This document shows positions 35,816-44,271 of a stretch of DNA of 64,000 nt, in pieces. Position numbers and translations under genes: made by a program. This stretch comes from Photobacterium atrarenae (GTDB lineage Bacteria; Pseudomonadota; Gammaproteobacteria; Enterobacterales; Vibrionaceae): NCBI RefSeq assembly GCF_024380015.1, contig NZ_CP101508.1, positions 62,001-126,000 on the forward strand, in the 5' to 3' direction. The notes beneath the pieces were generated by a model. It was not told the DNA's origin, did not search any database, and saw nothing but the letters and a program-made list of their open reading frames with translations. The stretch's first letter is position 1. Every line of letters starts with the position of its first letter.

Positions 35816-36150
35816 TTATCCACAGATTATGATCGGATCCGATCTACATATAGTGGATCCTTTTGGAAAAAAACACATTATCAACGCTATTCACAGACTT
35901 TTCCACAGCTGGTGATTGTTTGTCCGCTCTGCCCGCTACCGTGGTGTGAGCCATCGGCAGAGCCCTTGCCCTGTCTGTAATATCGTGTATGGGTTGTAGC
36001 TGCTGAAACCCCTACATTCTGTGCGAGGTTGTGAGTAACTTTGTGGGGTACAATAGGCACCAGCGCAGATACCCCGTGATCGCTGCGGCCGGGATCCCAA
36101 AACGGAGGATCATCACAGTTTCACGGCCGGCGCGGATCCTCGGGTGGATC
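35816..36150. other. Cluster of DnaA-box-like sequences and GATC sites between rpoH and glpE
   Basis: A perfect DnaA box TTATCCACA lies at 35816-35824. One-mismatch boxes stand at 35887-35895 (CTATTCACA), 35899-35907 (TTTTCCACA) and, reversed, at 36030-36038 (TGTGAGTAA). GATC occurs at 35831, 35836, 35841, 35856, 36078, 36093, 36108, 36135 and 36147, with a tenth at 36210 inside glpE; about one would be expected by chance in this length. The density resembles oriC or SeqA/DnaA-regulated loci, but no origin gene (mnmG, mioC, dnaA, rctB, parAB) is beside it. A candidate -10 TACAAT (36049-36054) for glpE lies within it. Confidence 0.6.
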
Positions 36151-36198
36151 GGCAATCCCATAACCCCAATGCTGGCGGCGCCAGCAGCAAGTAAGTGA
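36076..36198 (+). other. Possible 40-codon leader frame upstream of glpE
   Basis: A GTG at 36076 opens a frame to TGA 36196-36198 that ends eight bases before the glpE ATG (VIAAAGIPKRRIITVSRPAR at its start). Five of the GATC sites fall in this frame with ATC as an isoleucine codon. There is no convincing ribosome site, and the opposite strand is also open, so coding is doubtful. The hairpin GCTGGC/GCCAGC (36171-36185) lies at its end. Confidence 0.2.
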
Positions 36199-36206
36199 GG
36201 CAATCA

Positions 36207-36542
36207 ATGGATCAGTTCGAGCATATTTCGGTAGAGCAGGCATTTGAACTGCTGCAGCAACCGGATGCCGGGGCCGTACTGGCCGATATCCGGGATCCGC
36301 AGTCGTTTGGCCTGTCACATCCGCAGGCGGCGTTTCACCTGACCAACGACACTATGGTGACGTTTATGGAGCAGGTGGATTTCGAGCAGCCGGTGATCGT
36401 GATGTGTTATCACGGGATCAGCAGCCAGGGCGCGGCCCAGTATTTGATCAACCAGGGCTATGAGACGGTTTACAGCCTGGATGGCGGGTTTGAAGCCTGG
36501 CGCCGGCAGGCGTATCCTTGTCACCAGCAGGTATCATCCTAA
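36207..36542 (+). CDS. glpE: Thiosulfate sulfurtransferase GlpE
   Basis: 111 residues, a single rhodanese domain. The active-site loop reads [11 protein letters not shown] with the catalytic Cys 67, as in GlpE (Cys 65 in E. coli), and the tail has [14 protein letters not shown]. It transfers sulfane sulfur from thiosulfate to cyanide or thioredoxin in the cytoplasm. GTGAGG six bases upstream supports ATG 36207. glpG follows 11 bases later, preserving the E. coli glpEG pair. Confidence 0.95.
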   Translation: MDQFEHISVEQAFELLQQPDAGAVLADIRDPQSFGLSHPQAAFHLTNDTMVTFMEQVDFEQPVIVMCYHGISSQGAAQYLINQGYETVYSLDGGFEAWRRQAYPCHQQVSS

Positions 36543-36553
36543 CGGAGACGCAG

Positions 36554-37396
36554 ATGCATCGGTTAGCCGGATTGAACAACCCTCGCCTGGCCCAGGCATT
36601 CATCGATTATATGGCATCACGGGGGATCCCCCTGAGCCTGGCCCCGGAGCCGGAAGGGCGGTTTGCAATCTGGCTCGAAGACAGCCAGTACCTGGTGGAA
36701 GCTGAAGCGGAGCTTAACCTGTTTCTGGCCAACCCCAACGACAGCAAGTATCAGGCCGCCTCGTGGGCGCTGGCTGAGTCCCGCACGGCTAAATTCACTT
36801 ATCACAGCCCGGATCTGCTGACCCTGATCCGTGCCCGTGCCGGGCCGCTGACCCTGGCAGTGATGGTTGCTGCGATGGTGATTTACGGCTTGTGGCTGTT
36901 CGGGTTCGAGCAGCCGCTGTTTCGCTGGCTGCATTTTCCGCTGATGCAGGGAGATGAGTGGCAGCTGTGGCGCTTCTTCTCCCATGCCCTGATCCATTTC
37001 TCGACCCTGCATCTCCTGTTCAATTGCCTGTGGTGGTGGTTGCTGGGCGGCCAGCTTGAGCGTCACAGCGGCAGTACTAAACTGTTGCAGGTATTTCTGA
37101 TCTCGGCCCTGATTTCCGGTTTTGCCCAGTTCTGGTTTCATGGGTCGGGGTTCGGTGGTCTGTCCGGTGTGGTTTACGCGCTGCTGGGGTATCTGTGGTG
37201 GATGGGATGGCTGGTGCCCGAGCGTGGCCTGGCGATCCCCAAACCTTACGTGGTGTTTATGCTGGCGTGGCTGGTGATTGGTTTTGCCCAGCCGATGGGG
37301 ATGTCGATCGCCAACCAGGCGCACCTGTTCGGACTCATCAGCGGCTGCGTTATCGCCCTGGTCGACGGTAAGCTGCGTCGTCCGGCCCGGAGTTAG
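36554..37396 (+). CDS. glpG: Rhomboid intramembrane serine protease GlpG
   Basis: 280 residues. A cytosolic N-terminal domain (1-75) precedes six hydrophobic segments. Catalytic features are GGLSGVVYALLG (nucleophilic Ser), NQAHLFGLISG (catalytic His) and the oxyanion-region HLLFNCLWWW. GlpG cleaves membrane proteins within the bilayer; recent work links it to quality control of orphan membrane subunits. CGGAGA precedes ATG 36554. In E. coli glpR follows directly; here glpT is placed between glpG and glpR. Confidence 0.95.
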   Translation: MHRLAGLNNPRLAQAFIDYMASRGIPLSLAPEPEGRFAIWLEDSQYLVEAEAELNLFLANPNDSKYQAASWALAESRTAKFTYHSPDLLTLIRARAGPLTLAVMVAAMVIYGLWLFGFEQPLFRWLHFPLMQGDEWQLWRFFSHALIHFSTLHLLFNCLWWWLLGGQLERHSGSTKLLQVFLISALISGFAQFWFHGSGFGGLSGVVYALLGYLWWMGWLVPERGLAIPKPYVVFMLAWLVIGFAQPMGMSIANQAHLFGLISGCVIALVDGKLRRPARS

Positions 37397-37512
37397 GGGG
37401 CGCTCACCCCGCGTTTCTGTTTGCTGGGCTGGCCCGGTCGCGCCGTCGCCCGGGCACGTCCCTTCAGTTCATGTTTACGGAACCTGTTGATCCACATGGC
37501 TACCTCTGATAT

Positions 37513-37549
37513 TTCACAAAAAAGATAGAGTCATCGCTCTATTTGTGAA
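37513..37549 (+). terminator. Hairpin after glpG
   Basis: TTCACAAA (37513-37520) pairs with TTTGTGAA (37542-37549), with an inner ATAGAG/CTCTAT stem and loop TCATCG. No long T tract follows, so it may be a weak terminator or a regulatory palindrome ahead of glpT. Confidence 0.5.
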
Positions 37550-37587
37550 AAATTAACCTTCGTTTTTGATTCCTTTCACATTTATTT

Positions 37588-37644
37588 ATCTTCTTTCGAG
37601 CAATAATTTGCACATTGTGAGCATTATTGAGTATTTTCGCTCAT
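37588..37644 (+). promoter_or_regulatory. Candidate GlpR half-site cluster before glpT
   Basis: ATCTTCTTTCGAGCAAT (37588-37604) and ATTTTCGCTCAT (37633-37644) carry the TTCG/CGAGCA words of the glpD operator. They sit 63-119 bases before the glpT ATG. The symmetry is poorer than at glpD. Regulation by GlpR is expected from E. coli glpT but is inferred here. Confidence 0.4.
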
Positions 37645-37706
37645 CAATTTTTTGCGCTTTCGCAAACCATCGCTAACAAAACGACAACTTTTAAAGGAAC
37701 ATTTTC

Positions 37707-39065
37707 ATGTTTGGCATTTTTAAACCCGCCATGCATACGGATCGGCTATCGGACAGTCAGATCGATCCGGTGTATAAGCGCCTGCGCTGGCAACTCTTTT
37801 TCGGGATTTTCTTTGGTTACGCCGGCTATTATCTGGTCCGGAAGAACTTCAGTCTGGCGATGCCGCACCTGATTGAGGAGTACGGCTACAGCCGCGGCGA
37901 TCTGGGGGTGGCCCTGGCGGCGGTATCTATCGCTTACGGTCTGTCGAAGTTCCTGATGGGGAGCGTCTCGGATCGCTCGAACCCGAGGTATTTCCTCACT
38001 GCCGGCCTGACGATGTCGGCATTGGTCATGTTGTGCTTTGGCTTTATGCCCTGGGCAACCGGCAGTATTGCGGCCATGTTCATCCTGTTGTTCCTCAACG
38101 GCTGGTTCCAGGGCATGGGCTGGCCGGCTTGTGGCCGGACCATGGTGCACTGGTGGTCGCGCAAAGAGCGGGGTGAGATTGTCTCTATCTGGAACGTGGC
38201 CCACAACGTGGGTGGCGGTCTGATCGGTCCGATGTTCCTGCTGGGTCTGTGGGCGTTCAATGACGACTGGCGCGCAGCCTTCTATGTTCCGGCGTTTTTC
38301 GCGCTGCTGGTGGCGGCATTCACCCTGCTGGTGATGCGTGATACCCCGCAGTCATGCGGCCTGCCGTCGATTGAAGAGCACAACAAAGATTACCCGGACA
38401 GCTATGACGAATCTCACGAGCAGGAGATGACAGCCAAGGAAATCTTCTTCAAGTATGTCTTCAACAACAAGCTGCTGTGGTTCATCGCCATTGCCAACGC
38501 CTTCGTTTACCTGATCCGCTACGGGGTATTGGACTGGGCACCGGTTTACCTGAGCGAAGTCAAGCACTTCACTGTCGACAAGTCTTCCTGGGCATACTTC
38601 CTGTACGAGTGGGCCGGGATCCCGGGCACCCTGCTGTGTGGCTGGATGTCGGATAAGTTCTTCAAGGGCCGTCGTGCGCCGGCGGGTATCCTGTTTATGG
38701 CGCTGGTGACGATTGCGGTGCTGGTATACTGGTTCAACCCGGCCGGTAACCCGATGGTTGATATGATGGCACTGGTGGCGATCGGCTTCCTGATTTATGG
38801 CCCGGTGATGTTGATCGGTCTGTATGCGCTGGAGCTGGCACCGAAGAAAGCAGCGGGTACCGCTGCCGGTCTGACCGGCCTGTTCGGCTACCTGGGCGGC
38901 GCAGTTGCAGCGAACGCGATTCTGGGTTACACCGTGGACCACTTTGGCTGGGATGGTGGCTTTATGGTCCTGACGGCTGCATGTGGTCTGTCCATCTTCT
39001 TCCTGACCCTGGCGCTGATCGGTGAGAGCAAGCTCCATAAGGAAGCGGTTCAGGCGCAGGCGTAA
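37707..39065 (+). CDS. glpT: Glycerol-3-phosphate transporter GlpT
   Basis: 452 residues of the major facilitator organophosphate:phosphate antiporter group, with twelve hydrophobic segments. It tracks E. coli Glp[77 protein letters not shown] and [20 protein letters not shown]. It exchanges glycerol-3-phosphate for phosphate. An AAAGGA site precedes ATG 37707. No glpQ follows; glpR is next. A purine-poor AT-rich promoter stretch of 300 bases precedes it. Confidence 0.96.
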   Translation: MFGIFKPAMHTDRLSDSQIDPVYKRLRWQLFFGIFFGYAGYYLVRKNFSLAMPHLIEEYGYSRGDLGVALAAVSIAYGLSKFLMGSVSDRSNPRYFLTAGLTMSALVMLCFGFMPWATGSIAAMFILLFLNGWFQGMGWPACGRTMVHWWSRKERGEIVSIWNVAHNVGGGLIGPMFLLGLWAFNDDWRAAFYVPAFFALLVAAFTLLVMRDTPQSCGLPSIEEHNKDYPDSYDESHEQEMTAKEIFFKYVFNNKLLWFIAIANAFVYLIRYGVLDWAPVYLSEVKHFTVDKSSWAYFLYEWAGIPGTLLCGWMSDKFFKGRRAPAGILFMALVTIAVLVYWFNPAGNPMVDMMALVAIGFLIYGPVMLIGLYALELAPKKAAGTAAGLTGLFGYLGGAVAANAILGYTVDHFGWDGGFMVLTAACGLSIFFLTLALIGESKLHKEAVQAQA

Positions 39066-39123
39066 CAAAATGCGTGATTGAGATCGCCGTCATTGGCATC
39101 TTGGCAACGCACTAGGTAAGATG

Positions 39124-39154
39124 ACAAGGCTTCGCATTGGCGAAGCCTTGTTGC
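39124..39154 (+). terminator. Hairpin between glpT and glpR
   Basis: ACAAGGCTTCG (39124-39134) pairs perfectly with CGAAGCCTTGT (39141-39151) across loop CATTGG, with a short T-rich tail. It should reduce read-through from glpT into glpR, whose start is 21 bases later. Confidence 0.75.
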
Positions 39155-39174
39155 AATTAGGAGCCGCGTGAGCA

Positions 39175-39936
39175 GTGAAGCAAAGCAAACGTCATCAGGA
39201 AATCATCGATCTCGTTAAAAACCAGGGATACGTCAGCACTGACGATCTGGTGGAGCGTTTTAGCGTGAGTCCGCAAACCATCCGTCGTGACCTCAATGAG
39301 CTGGCGGCGGACAACAAAATCCGCCGGCATCATGGTGGAGCCACGATTCCGTCCAGCTCGGTCAATACCTCGTACAGCACCCGCAAGGTGATGCAACTGG
39401 CGGAGAAAGATCGGATTGCCCAGGCGATGGTTCAGCATATCCCGGACGGGGCCACCCTGTTTATTGATATTGGGACGACCCCTGAGGCTGTGGCGCGTGC
39501 ACTGCTTAACCACCATGATCTGCGGATTGTCACCAACAACCTCAATGTCGCCAGTATTTTGACTGGCAAGGATGACTTCCGGGTGATCCTGGCGGGCGGG
39601 GAAGTACGCAACCGCGACGGCGGGATTGTCGGCGAAGCGACCCTGGACTTTATCTCCCAGTTCCGGCTTGATTTCGGCATTATGGGGATCAGCGGGATTG
39701 ACCTTGATGGCTCGCTGCTGGATTTTGATTACCATGAAGTCCGGGTGAAGCAGGCGATTATTGAGAACAGCCGCTGTGTGATGCTGGGGGTCGATCATAC
39801 CAAGTTCGGTCGCAATGCGATGGTCAATCTGGGTGATATCAGTCAGATCGATATGCTGTTCACTGATCAGCGTCCGCCCGAAGCGCTCGACAAGTGCTTG
39901 GTTGAACACGAGATCCACCTCGAAATTATTAACTGA
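39175..39936 (+). CDS. glpR: Glycerol-3-phosphate regulon repressor GlpR
   Basis: 253 codons of the DeoR family. The N-terminal helix-turn-helix (YVSTDDLVERFSVSPQTIRR then DLNELAADNKIRRHHGGA) and the sugar-phosphate-binding domain (LFIDIGTTPEAVARAL, VTNNLNVA, GGEVRNRDGGIVGEAT) match GlpR. It represses glp genes until glycerol-3-phosphate binds. GTG 39175 is the only good start, although AGGAG lies about eleven bases upstream, rather far. It sits between glpT and glpD; the GlpR-type operator before glpD makes local control likely. Confidence 0.95.
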   Translation: MKQSKRHQEIIDLVKNQGYVSTDDLVERFSVSPQTIRRDLNELAADNKIRRHHGGATIPSSSVNTSYSTRKVMQLAEKDRIAQAMVQHIPDGATLFIDIGTTPEAVARALLNHHDLRIVTNNLNVASILTGKDDFRVILAGGEVRNRDGGIVGEATLDFISQFRLDFGIMGISGIDLDGSLLDFDYHEVRVKQAIIENSRCVMLGVDHTKFGRNAMVNLGDISQIDMLFTDQRPPEALDKCLVEHEIHLEIIN

Positions 39937-39964
39937 ACCATCTTCGACCCCCAATTGAATCTTG

Positions 39965-39996
39965 CGGGCTGCCCATCAAGGCAGCCCGTTTTTTTT
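39965..39996 (+). terminator. Intrinsic terminator of glpR
   Basis: CGGGCTGCC (39965-39973) pairs with GGCAGCCCG (39980-39988) and is followed by eight T. It lies 29 bases after the stop. Confidence 0.95.
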
Positions 39997-40073
39997 CTGT
40001 TCTTGTTATCTGTCTCATACTTATGTAACAAACCGAAAATATAAATGATGATCTTCGTCAACACATGATCTAT

Positions 40074-40093
40074 TATGTTCGTTATCGAGCATT
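40074..40093. promoter_or_regulatory. GlpR operator before glpD
   Basis: ATGTTCGTTATCGAGCAT within this interval is a near-perfect inverted repeat (ATGTTCG and CGAGCAT, one mismatch) and closely follows the E. coli GlpR operator pattern. It ends about 44 bases before the glpD ATG, where it would block the promoter. A further CGAGC/TTGAGCG half-site series follows to 40103. Confidence 0.72.
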
Positions 40094-40136
40094 TTTGAGC
40101 GTTTTTGAAATTTCTATTTTCGATTGAGGTGGGGAT

Positions 40137-41654
40137 ATGAGGGTAGCAACATCTGAAGTTCTGGATTTGATCGTCGTCGGCGGCGGGATTAACGGCGCAG
40201 GAATTGCCGCAGATGCAGCGGGCCGCGGCTTGAATGTCGGGCTGTATGAAGCCAATGACTTTGCTTCAGCCACGTCATCGGCCAGCTCCAAGTTGATTCA
40301 CGGTGGCCTGCGTTACCTGGAGCATTATGAGTTCCGCCTGGTCGGGGAAGCCCTGGCTGAGCGGGAAGTGCTGCTGCGCAAGATCCCTCATATCGCCCGC
40401 CCGATGCGATTTCGTCTGCCGCATCGGCCGCACCTGCGCCCGGCCTGGATGATCCGTGCCGGCTTGTTCCTGTACGATCACCTGGGTAAGCGGACGACGC
40501 TGCCGGCGAGCCAGGGCCTGAAGTTCGGTGCCGACTCGGTGCTGGTACCTGAAATCACGAAAGGTTTCGAATACTCAGACTGCTGGGTCGATGATGCGCG
40601 TTTGGTGATCCTGAACGCTATGGAAGTCGCAGCCCGTGGCGGCGAAGTCCGCAACCGCTGCAAAGTGGAAAAGGCTGAACAGGACGGCGAGCTGTGGAAA
40701 GTCGTCGTGCGCGATATGATCACCGGTGAGACCTTCGAGCGCCGTGCCCATGCCCTGGTGAATGCGGCTGGCCCTTGGGTGAAAGCATTCTACGATCAAA
40801 GCCTGGATACCCCGTCGCCAAGAAATATCCGCCTGATTAAAGGCTCACACATTGTGGTGCCACGGGTCCATGATGAGCCGCAGGCCTATATTCTGCAAAA
40901 TGAAGATAGCCGGATTGTGTTTGTGATCCCGTACCTGGACCGTTTCTCGATAATCGGGACCACGGATGTCGAGTACAAGGGCGACCCGCGCGAAGTGGCG
41001 ATCGACGATAATGAAATTGATTACCTGCTGAAGGTGTACAACCACCACTTTACCCGCAAGATGGCGCGGGAGGATGTGGTCTGGACCTACAGTGGTGTTC
41101 GCCCGCTGTGCGATGATGAATCGGATTCGCCGCAGGCCATCACCCGCGACTATACGCTGGAGCTGGAGCAGGCCGGCAATCAGCCACCGCTGTTGTCGAT
41201 TTTCGGCGGCAAGCTGACCACCTACCGCAAGCTGGCAGAAGCGGCGATGACCAAGCTGTCGCCGTTCTTCCCGCAAATGGGGGCTGCCTGGACGGCGGAT
41301 GCGTTCCTGCCGGGCGGTGAAGCAAACTTTGACGGCCAGCAACTGGCGACGCAGCTGCAGCAACAGTGTCCGTGGCTATCTCGTTTTACCGCTGAGCGGA
41401 TGGCGACCAACTACGGTACCCGCGCCCTGACGCTGCTGGAAGGGGTCAGTGAAGAAGCTGAGATGGGTCAGCACTTCGGGGAAGGCTTCTATGCCCTCGA
41501 ACTGGACTACCTGATGAAGCATGAGTTTGTGCAGGAAGCTGAGGATGCCTTATGGCGCCGCAGCAAGCTGGGGCTTTACCTCAGTGCCGAGCAACAGCAG
41601 GCAGTGGCGGACTATATTGCGGTAAAGTACCCGGGACACTCGGCCGCGGCCTGA
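40137..41654 (+). CDS. glpD: Aerobic glycerol-3-phosphate dehydrogenase GlpD
   Basis: 505 residues. FAD-binding motif LIVVGGGINGAGIAADAAGR (11-30), the family signature SSKLIHGGLRYLEHYEFRLV, NAAGPWV, and SIFGGKLTTYRKLAE near residue 355 are present. GlpD oxidises glycerol-3-phosphate to dihydroxyacetone phosphate at the inner membrane and passes electrons to ubiquinone. GAGGTGGGG precedes ATG 40137. Located directly after glpR with its own operator; it is the catabolic outlet for GlpT-imported substrate. Ends at a strong bidirectional terminator. Confidence 0.97.
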   Translation: MRVATSEVLDLIVVGGGINGAGIAADAAGRGLNVGLYEANDFASATSSASSKLIHGGLRYLEHYEFRLVGEALAEREVLLRKIPHIARPMRFRLPHRPHLRPAWMIRAGLFLYDHLGKRTTLPASQGLKFGADSVLVPEITKGFEYSDCWVDDARLVILNAMEVAARGGEVRNRCKVEKAEQDGELWKVVVRDMITGETFERRAHALVNAAGPWVKAFYDQSLDTPSPRNIRLIKGSHIVVPRVHDEPQAYILQNEDSRIVFVIPYLDRFSIIGTTDVEYKGDPREVAIDDNEIDYLLKVYNHHFTRKMAREDVVWTYSGVRPLCDDESDSPQAITRDYTLELEQAGNQPPLLSIFGGKLTTYRKLAEAAMTKLSPFFPQMGAAWTADAFLPGGEANFDGQQLATQLQQQCPWLSRFTAERMATNYGTRALTLLEGVSEEAEMGQHFGEGFYALELDYLMKHEFVQEAEDALWRRSKLGLYLSAEQQQAVADYIAVKYPGHSAAA

Positions 41655-41671
41655 GTTGACGTAGCAAGATA

Positions 41672-41709
41672 AAGAAAAAGGCGCTCATCATGAGCGCCTT
41701 TTTCTTTTT
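41672..41709. terminator. Bidirectional terminator after glpD
   Basis: AAAAAGGCGCTCAT (41676-41689) is mirrored by ATGAGCGCCTTTTT, so A and T tracts flank a GC-rich stem on both sides. The 180 bases to the next gene contain a minus-strand open frame (to 41868) without a ribosome site that runs into glpD; I do not accept it. Confidence 0.93.
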
Positions 41710-41890
41710 ATTACAATGGCTTAGTTGAGACATCCGCAGTGAGTCACTGGCCAGACAGGCTTGTTCAAATGCTCGATAACTGCGTGAGAACTTTTGGTTG
41801 TCGAATAACGTCTTATCTAAAAATTCTGCCTTGTTCTCAAACACTTTTCCTGCGCTATTTCTGATCACTGATTTACTTTGATTGGTATTA

Positions 41891-42304
41891 TTATTGATAC
41901 AGGTACTTGGTAAACAGCAATTCGGTCAGGATGCGCTGGCGGGTTTCCATGATCAGCAGCTCGTTGACCTTGTTGAAGCAAGCCTGGCGGATCTCTTCGC
42001 GTCCGGCGAGTGATTTTATTCGTGCTTCCGGCTGCTCGCCGATGATGTTAATAATGGCATCACGGATCAGCGGTGCGTGGTGCTCAATCTCTTTGATCAG
42101 CGATGGGTCGGCGACCATTAAGTCGACCTGAAGGCGTAAGTAGCCTAATTTTTTTCCCTGGGTGACGTAGTTGGTGGTGATGTCTGGTTCCAGGGTGTAA
42201 TAGGTGTACAGTGGCGCAGCCGGGCCTTCATCATCAGCTGCCGCCTGAAATGGTGCCGTCAGGGCAGCCATACCCAGGGCAAGCGCAAAAAATAGTGGTT
42301 TCAT
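41891..42304 (-). CDS. FliL-like flagellar basal-body-associated protein
   Basis: About 137 residues. ATG 42304 gives a clear signal peptide (MKPLFFALALGMAALTAPFQ, cleaved near AAADDEG); ATG codons at 42316 and 42319 would add four or five residues. The mature part matches the FliL domain (YYTLEPDITTNYVTQGKKLG, YLRLQVDLMVAD, HHAPLIRDAIINIIG, RILTELLFTKYLYQ). True FliL is a membrane-anchored stator-associated protein. This copy has a cleavable-looking signal and no flagellar neighbour, so it may be a diverged paralogue. Convergent with glpD, divergent from ubiC. Confidence 0.85.
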   Translation of the reverse strand: MKPLFFALALGMAALTAPFQAAADDEGPAAPLYTYYTLEPDITTNYVTQGKKLGYLRLQVDLMVADPSLIKEIEHHAPLIRDAIINIIGEQPEARIKSLAGREEIRQACFNKVNELLIMETRQRILTELLFTKYLYQ

Positions 42305-42477
42305 TATGACACTCATCATGAATTTACCGCTTTCGGGCGGCGGTGAATGGTGTTCTTTCGATCGTAACGATATTCGTACCCGTTACGGCTTGCTACAATA
42401 GTGTTTCCTTATGGTAATCAATTAACACTGCGCGACCAAGCCTTTCCCAGTGCAGAGGTAGCGTTTTTATTAGAAAA

Positions 42478-43026
42478 ATGTCGAAATTCAAGCAGTTGTA
42501 CAAACCTTTATTGGATGATGCCCGCTGGCAGAGCCCGCAGGAGATCGCCATTGAAGGGACAGCGTTCGGGCCCTGGTTGCTTGAACCCGATTCGCTGTCG
42601 CGACGTTTTCAGCGATATTGCGAGCATTTTACCGTGACGCTGCTCGAGCAGCGCGTGATCGAGAATCAACAGTTGCAGCCCGATGAGCGGGCATTGCTCG
42701 GCGAGGCCGACTGCCTGCTGCGCAAAGTGGTGCTCAAAGGCGACGGGGTGCCCTGGGTCTTTGCCCGGACGCTAATCCCGCAGTCGACCCTGACCGGCCA
42801 GGAGCAGGATCTGGAGCAACTGGGTGAGATGCCGCTGGGGTTCCGGGTCTTTACCGACCGTAGCGCGCGTCGCGATGCGCTGGTGGTGGCCAACCTCCGG
42901 GATGACAAACATCCGCTGTGGGCCCGCCGTTCGCGGCTATGGGTCAATGACAAACCCATGTTGGTCGCTGAATTGTTTCTTGAACAAGCCCCGATTTATG
43001 CAAAGGAGACGCTCCGTTGGAATTAA
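42478..43026 (+). CDS. ubiC: Chorismate pyruvate-lyase UbiC
   Basis: 182 residues. Chorismate lyase features: [40 protein letters not shown] with the active-site Arg, and the late glutamate in [13 protein letters not shown]. It makes 4-hydroxybenzoate, the first ubiquinone-specific step, in the cytoplasm. The start ATG 42478 has only a weak ribosome site. The 3' end overlaps ubiA by ten bases, giving the ubiCA operon of E. coli. A TACAAT near 42394 is a plausible -10. Confidence 0.94.
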   Translation: MSKFKQLYKPLLDDARWQSPQEIAIEGTAFGPWLLEPDSLSRRFQRYCEHFTVTLLEQRVIENQQLQPDERALLGEADCLLRKVVLKGDGVPWVFARTLIPQSTLTGQEQDLEQLGEMPLGFRVFTDRSARRDALVVANLRDDKHPLWARRSRLWVNDKPMLVAELFLEQAPIYAKETLRWN

Positions 43027-43877
43027 GCAAAGCAAAAGCTTTCTGGCAACTTGCGCGATTGGATCGCCCGATTGGGAGTTTGTTGCTGTTATGGCCGACC
43101 TTGTGGGCGCTGTTTTTGGCCGCGGACGGCTGGCCGGACCCCCAGGTGCTGGTGGTGTTTGTGCTGGGCGTGATTTTCATGCGGGCGGCGGGGTGTGTCA
43201 TCAATGATTATGCCGATCGTAACTTTGACGGCCATGTGAAGCGCACGGCGCAGCGGCCGATGCCGTCGGGAAAAATCTCTGAGCGCGAAGCCCTGGGGTT
43301 GTTCGGGTTTCTGATCTTAGCGTCCTTCTTGTTGGTGTTGACCATGAACGCCCTGACGATCCAGCTGTCGGTCATTGGATTGCTGCTTGCGGCGGCTTAT
43401 CCGTTTATGAAGCGCTATACCCACTTGCCACAGCTGGTGCTGGGCATGGCATTTGGATGGTCAATCCCAATGGCCTATGCAGCCCAGGCCGGTGAATTGC
43501 CAGCGACAGCCTGGTTGCTGTTCGTCGCCAATATTCTCTGGACGGTGGCTTACGATACCCAGTATGCGATGGTCGATCGGGATGACGATTTGAAAATCGG
43601 CATCAAATCGACGGCGATCCTGTTTGGCCGCTTCGACAAGCTGATCATCGGTTTGCTGCAATTGGGCACGGTGTTGCTGCTGATTGTGGTCGGTGCATTA
43701 CAGGGACTGCATCCGTTGTACTTCTGGGGTTTGTTGCTGGCATCTGCGCTGCTGGTTTACCAGCAAATGCTGATCCGTGGTCGTGAGCGAGAGCCCTGCT
43801 TTAAGGCCTTTCTCAACAATAACTACTTCGGTATGTTGGTGTGGCTGGGGATGGCGGTGAGTGTGGCGCTGGGATAA
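43017..43877 (+). CDS. ubiA: 4-hydroxybenzoate polyprenyltransferase UbiA
   Basis: 286 residues with about eight hydrophobic segments and both Asp-rich prenyl-diphosphate motifs ([15 protein letters not shown] near residue 62, and [20 protein letters not shown] near 182). UbiA prenylates 4-hydroxybenzoate in the inner membrane; UbiD at 4.8 kb acts next. The start is the rare TTG 43017 behind AAGGAG, giving [20 protein letters not shown], and it overlaps ubiC. No later ATG fits the family. In E. coli plsB lies just beyond, as here. Confidence 0.96.
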   Translation: MELSKAKAFWQLARLDRPIGSLLLLWPTLWALFLAADGWPDPQVLVVFVLGVIFMRAAGCVINDYADRNFDGHVKRTAQRPMPSGKISEREALGLFGFLILASFLLVLTMNALTIQLSVIGLLLAAAYPFMKRYTHLPQLVLGMAFGWSIPMAYAAQAGELPATAWLLFVANILWTVAYDTQYAMVDRDDDLKIGIKSTAILFGRFDKLIIGLLQLGTVLLLIVVGALQGLHPLYFWGLLLASALLVYQQMLIRGREREPCFKAFLNNNYFGMLVWLGMAVSVALG

Positions 43878-43904
43878 GCCAGTGACGCGATGGTAAGGAT
43901 TGAT

Positions 43905-43929
43905 AAAAAGCGCCGTCCGGCGCTTTTTT
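43905..43929 (+). terminator. Terminator of ubiCA
   Basis: AAAAGCGCCG pairs with CGGCGCTTTT around TC and continues with a T run. It begins about 28 bases after ubiA. The following 290 bases to the plsB terminator contain no gene I can support. Confidence 0.92.
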
Positions 43930-44216
43930 GATGGCTGCTGTTTTCCCGCAAAACTGCTTGCAAGCTGGCAACATTCGACGAAGGACCGGGTTTTGTGGTT
44001 GTCGTGATCCCCAAGCCGAATCACCTGGACATTCTGTGGTTTGCGACACCTGGGTTCTGGGTAGATTATAGTTTAAACTCAATAAAATCAGCTTGTTACA
44101 GGTTTTTTCGGTGTGGCTGAGCTGCCTGGTGGTGGGGGAGAGGTTGCCATGATCCACATGCTCTCAGAGCTGATCAACAGGTCTGTGGCAGGTATCGCTC
44201 GACAGTGCCGTGCCAT

Positions 44217-44243
44217 AAAAGAGCCGGCCCGAAGGCCGGCGCT
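44217..44243 (-). terminator. Terminator of plsB
   Basis: On the minus strand CGCCGGCC pairs with GGCCGGCT around TTCG, then four T follow. It lies about 30 bases beyond the plsB stop. Confidence 0.87.
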
Positions 44244-44271
44244 GTTTTTCAGGGGGAAGAGTGAGCGCGCC

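Noticed and set aside
35681..35980. 99-codon plus-strand frame overlapping the end of rpoH
   Set aside because: It crosses the rpoH terminator and the DnaA-box cluster and has no ribosome site.
35811..36150. The DnaA-box/GATC cluster as the chromosomal origin itself
   Set aside because: Origin neighbours (mnmG, mioC, dnaA, parAB or rctB) are absent, box number is low for oriC, and no clear AT-rich 13-mer unwinding element is seen.
36012..36203. 63-codon minus-strand frame in the rpoH-glpE gap
   Set aside because: No promoter or ribosome site, and it overlaps the expected glpE promoter; open frames on both strands here follow from composition.
41581..41868. 95-codon minus-strand frame after the FliL-like gene
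   Set aside because: Although its first 60 residues look less like noise, it runs through the glpD terminator into glpD, has a GTG start without ribosome site, and resembles no family I know.
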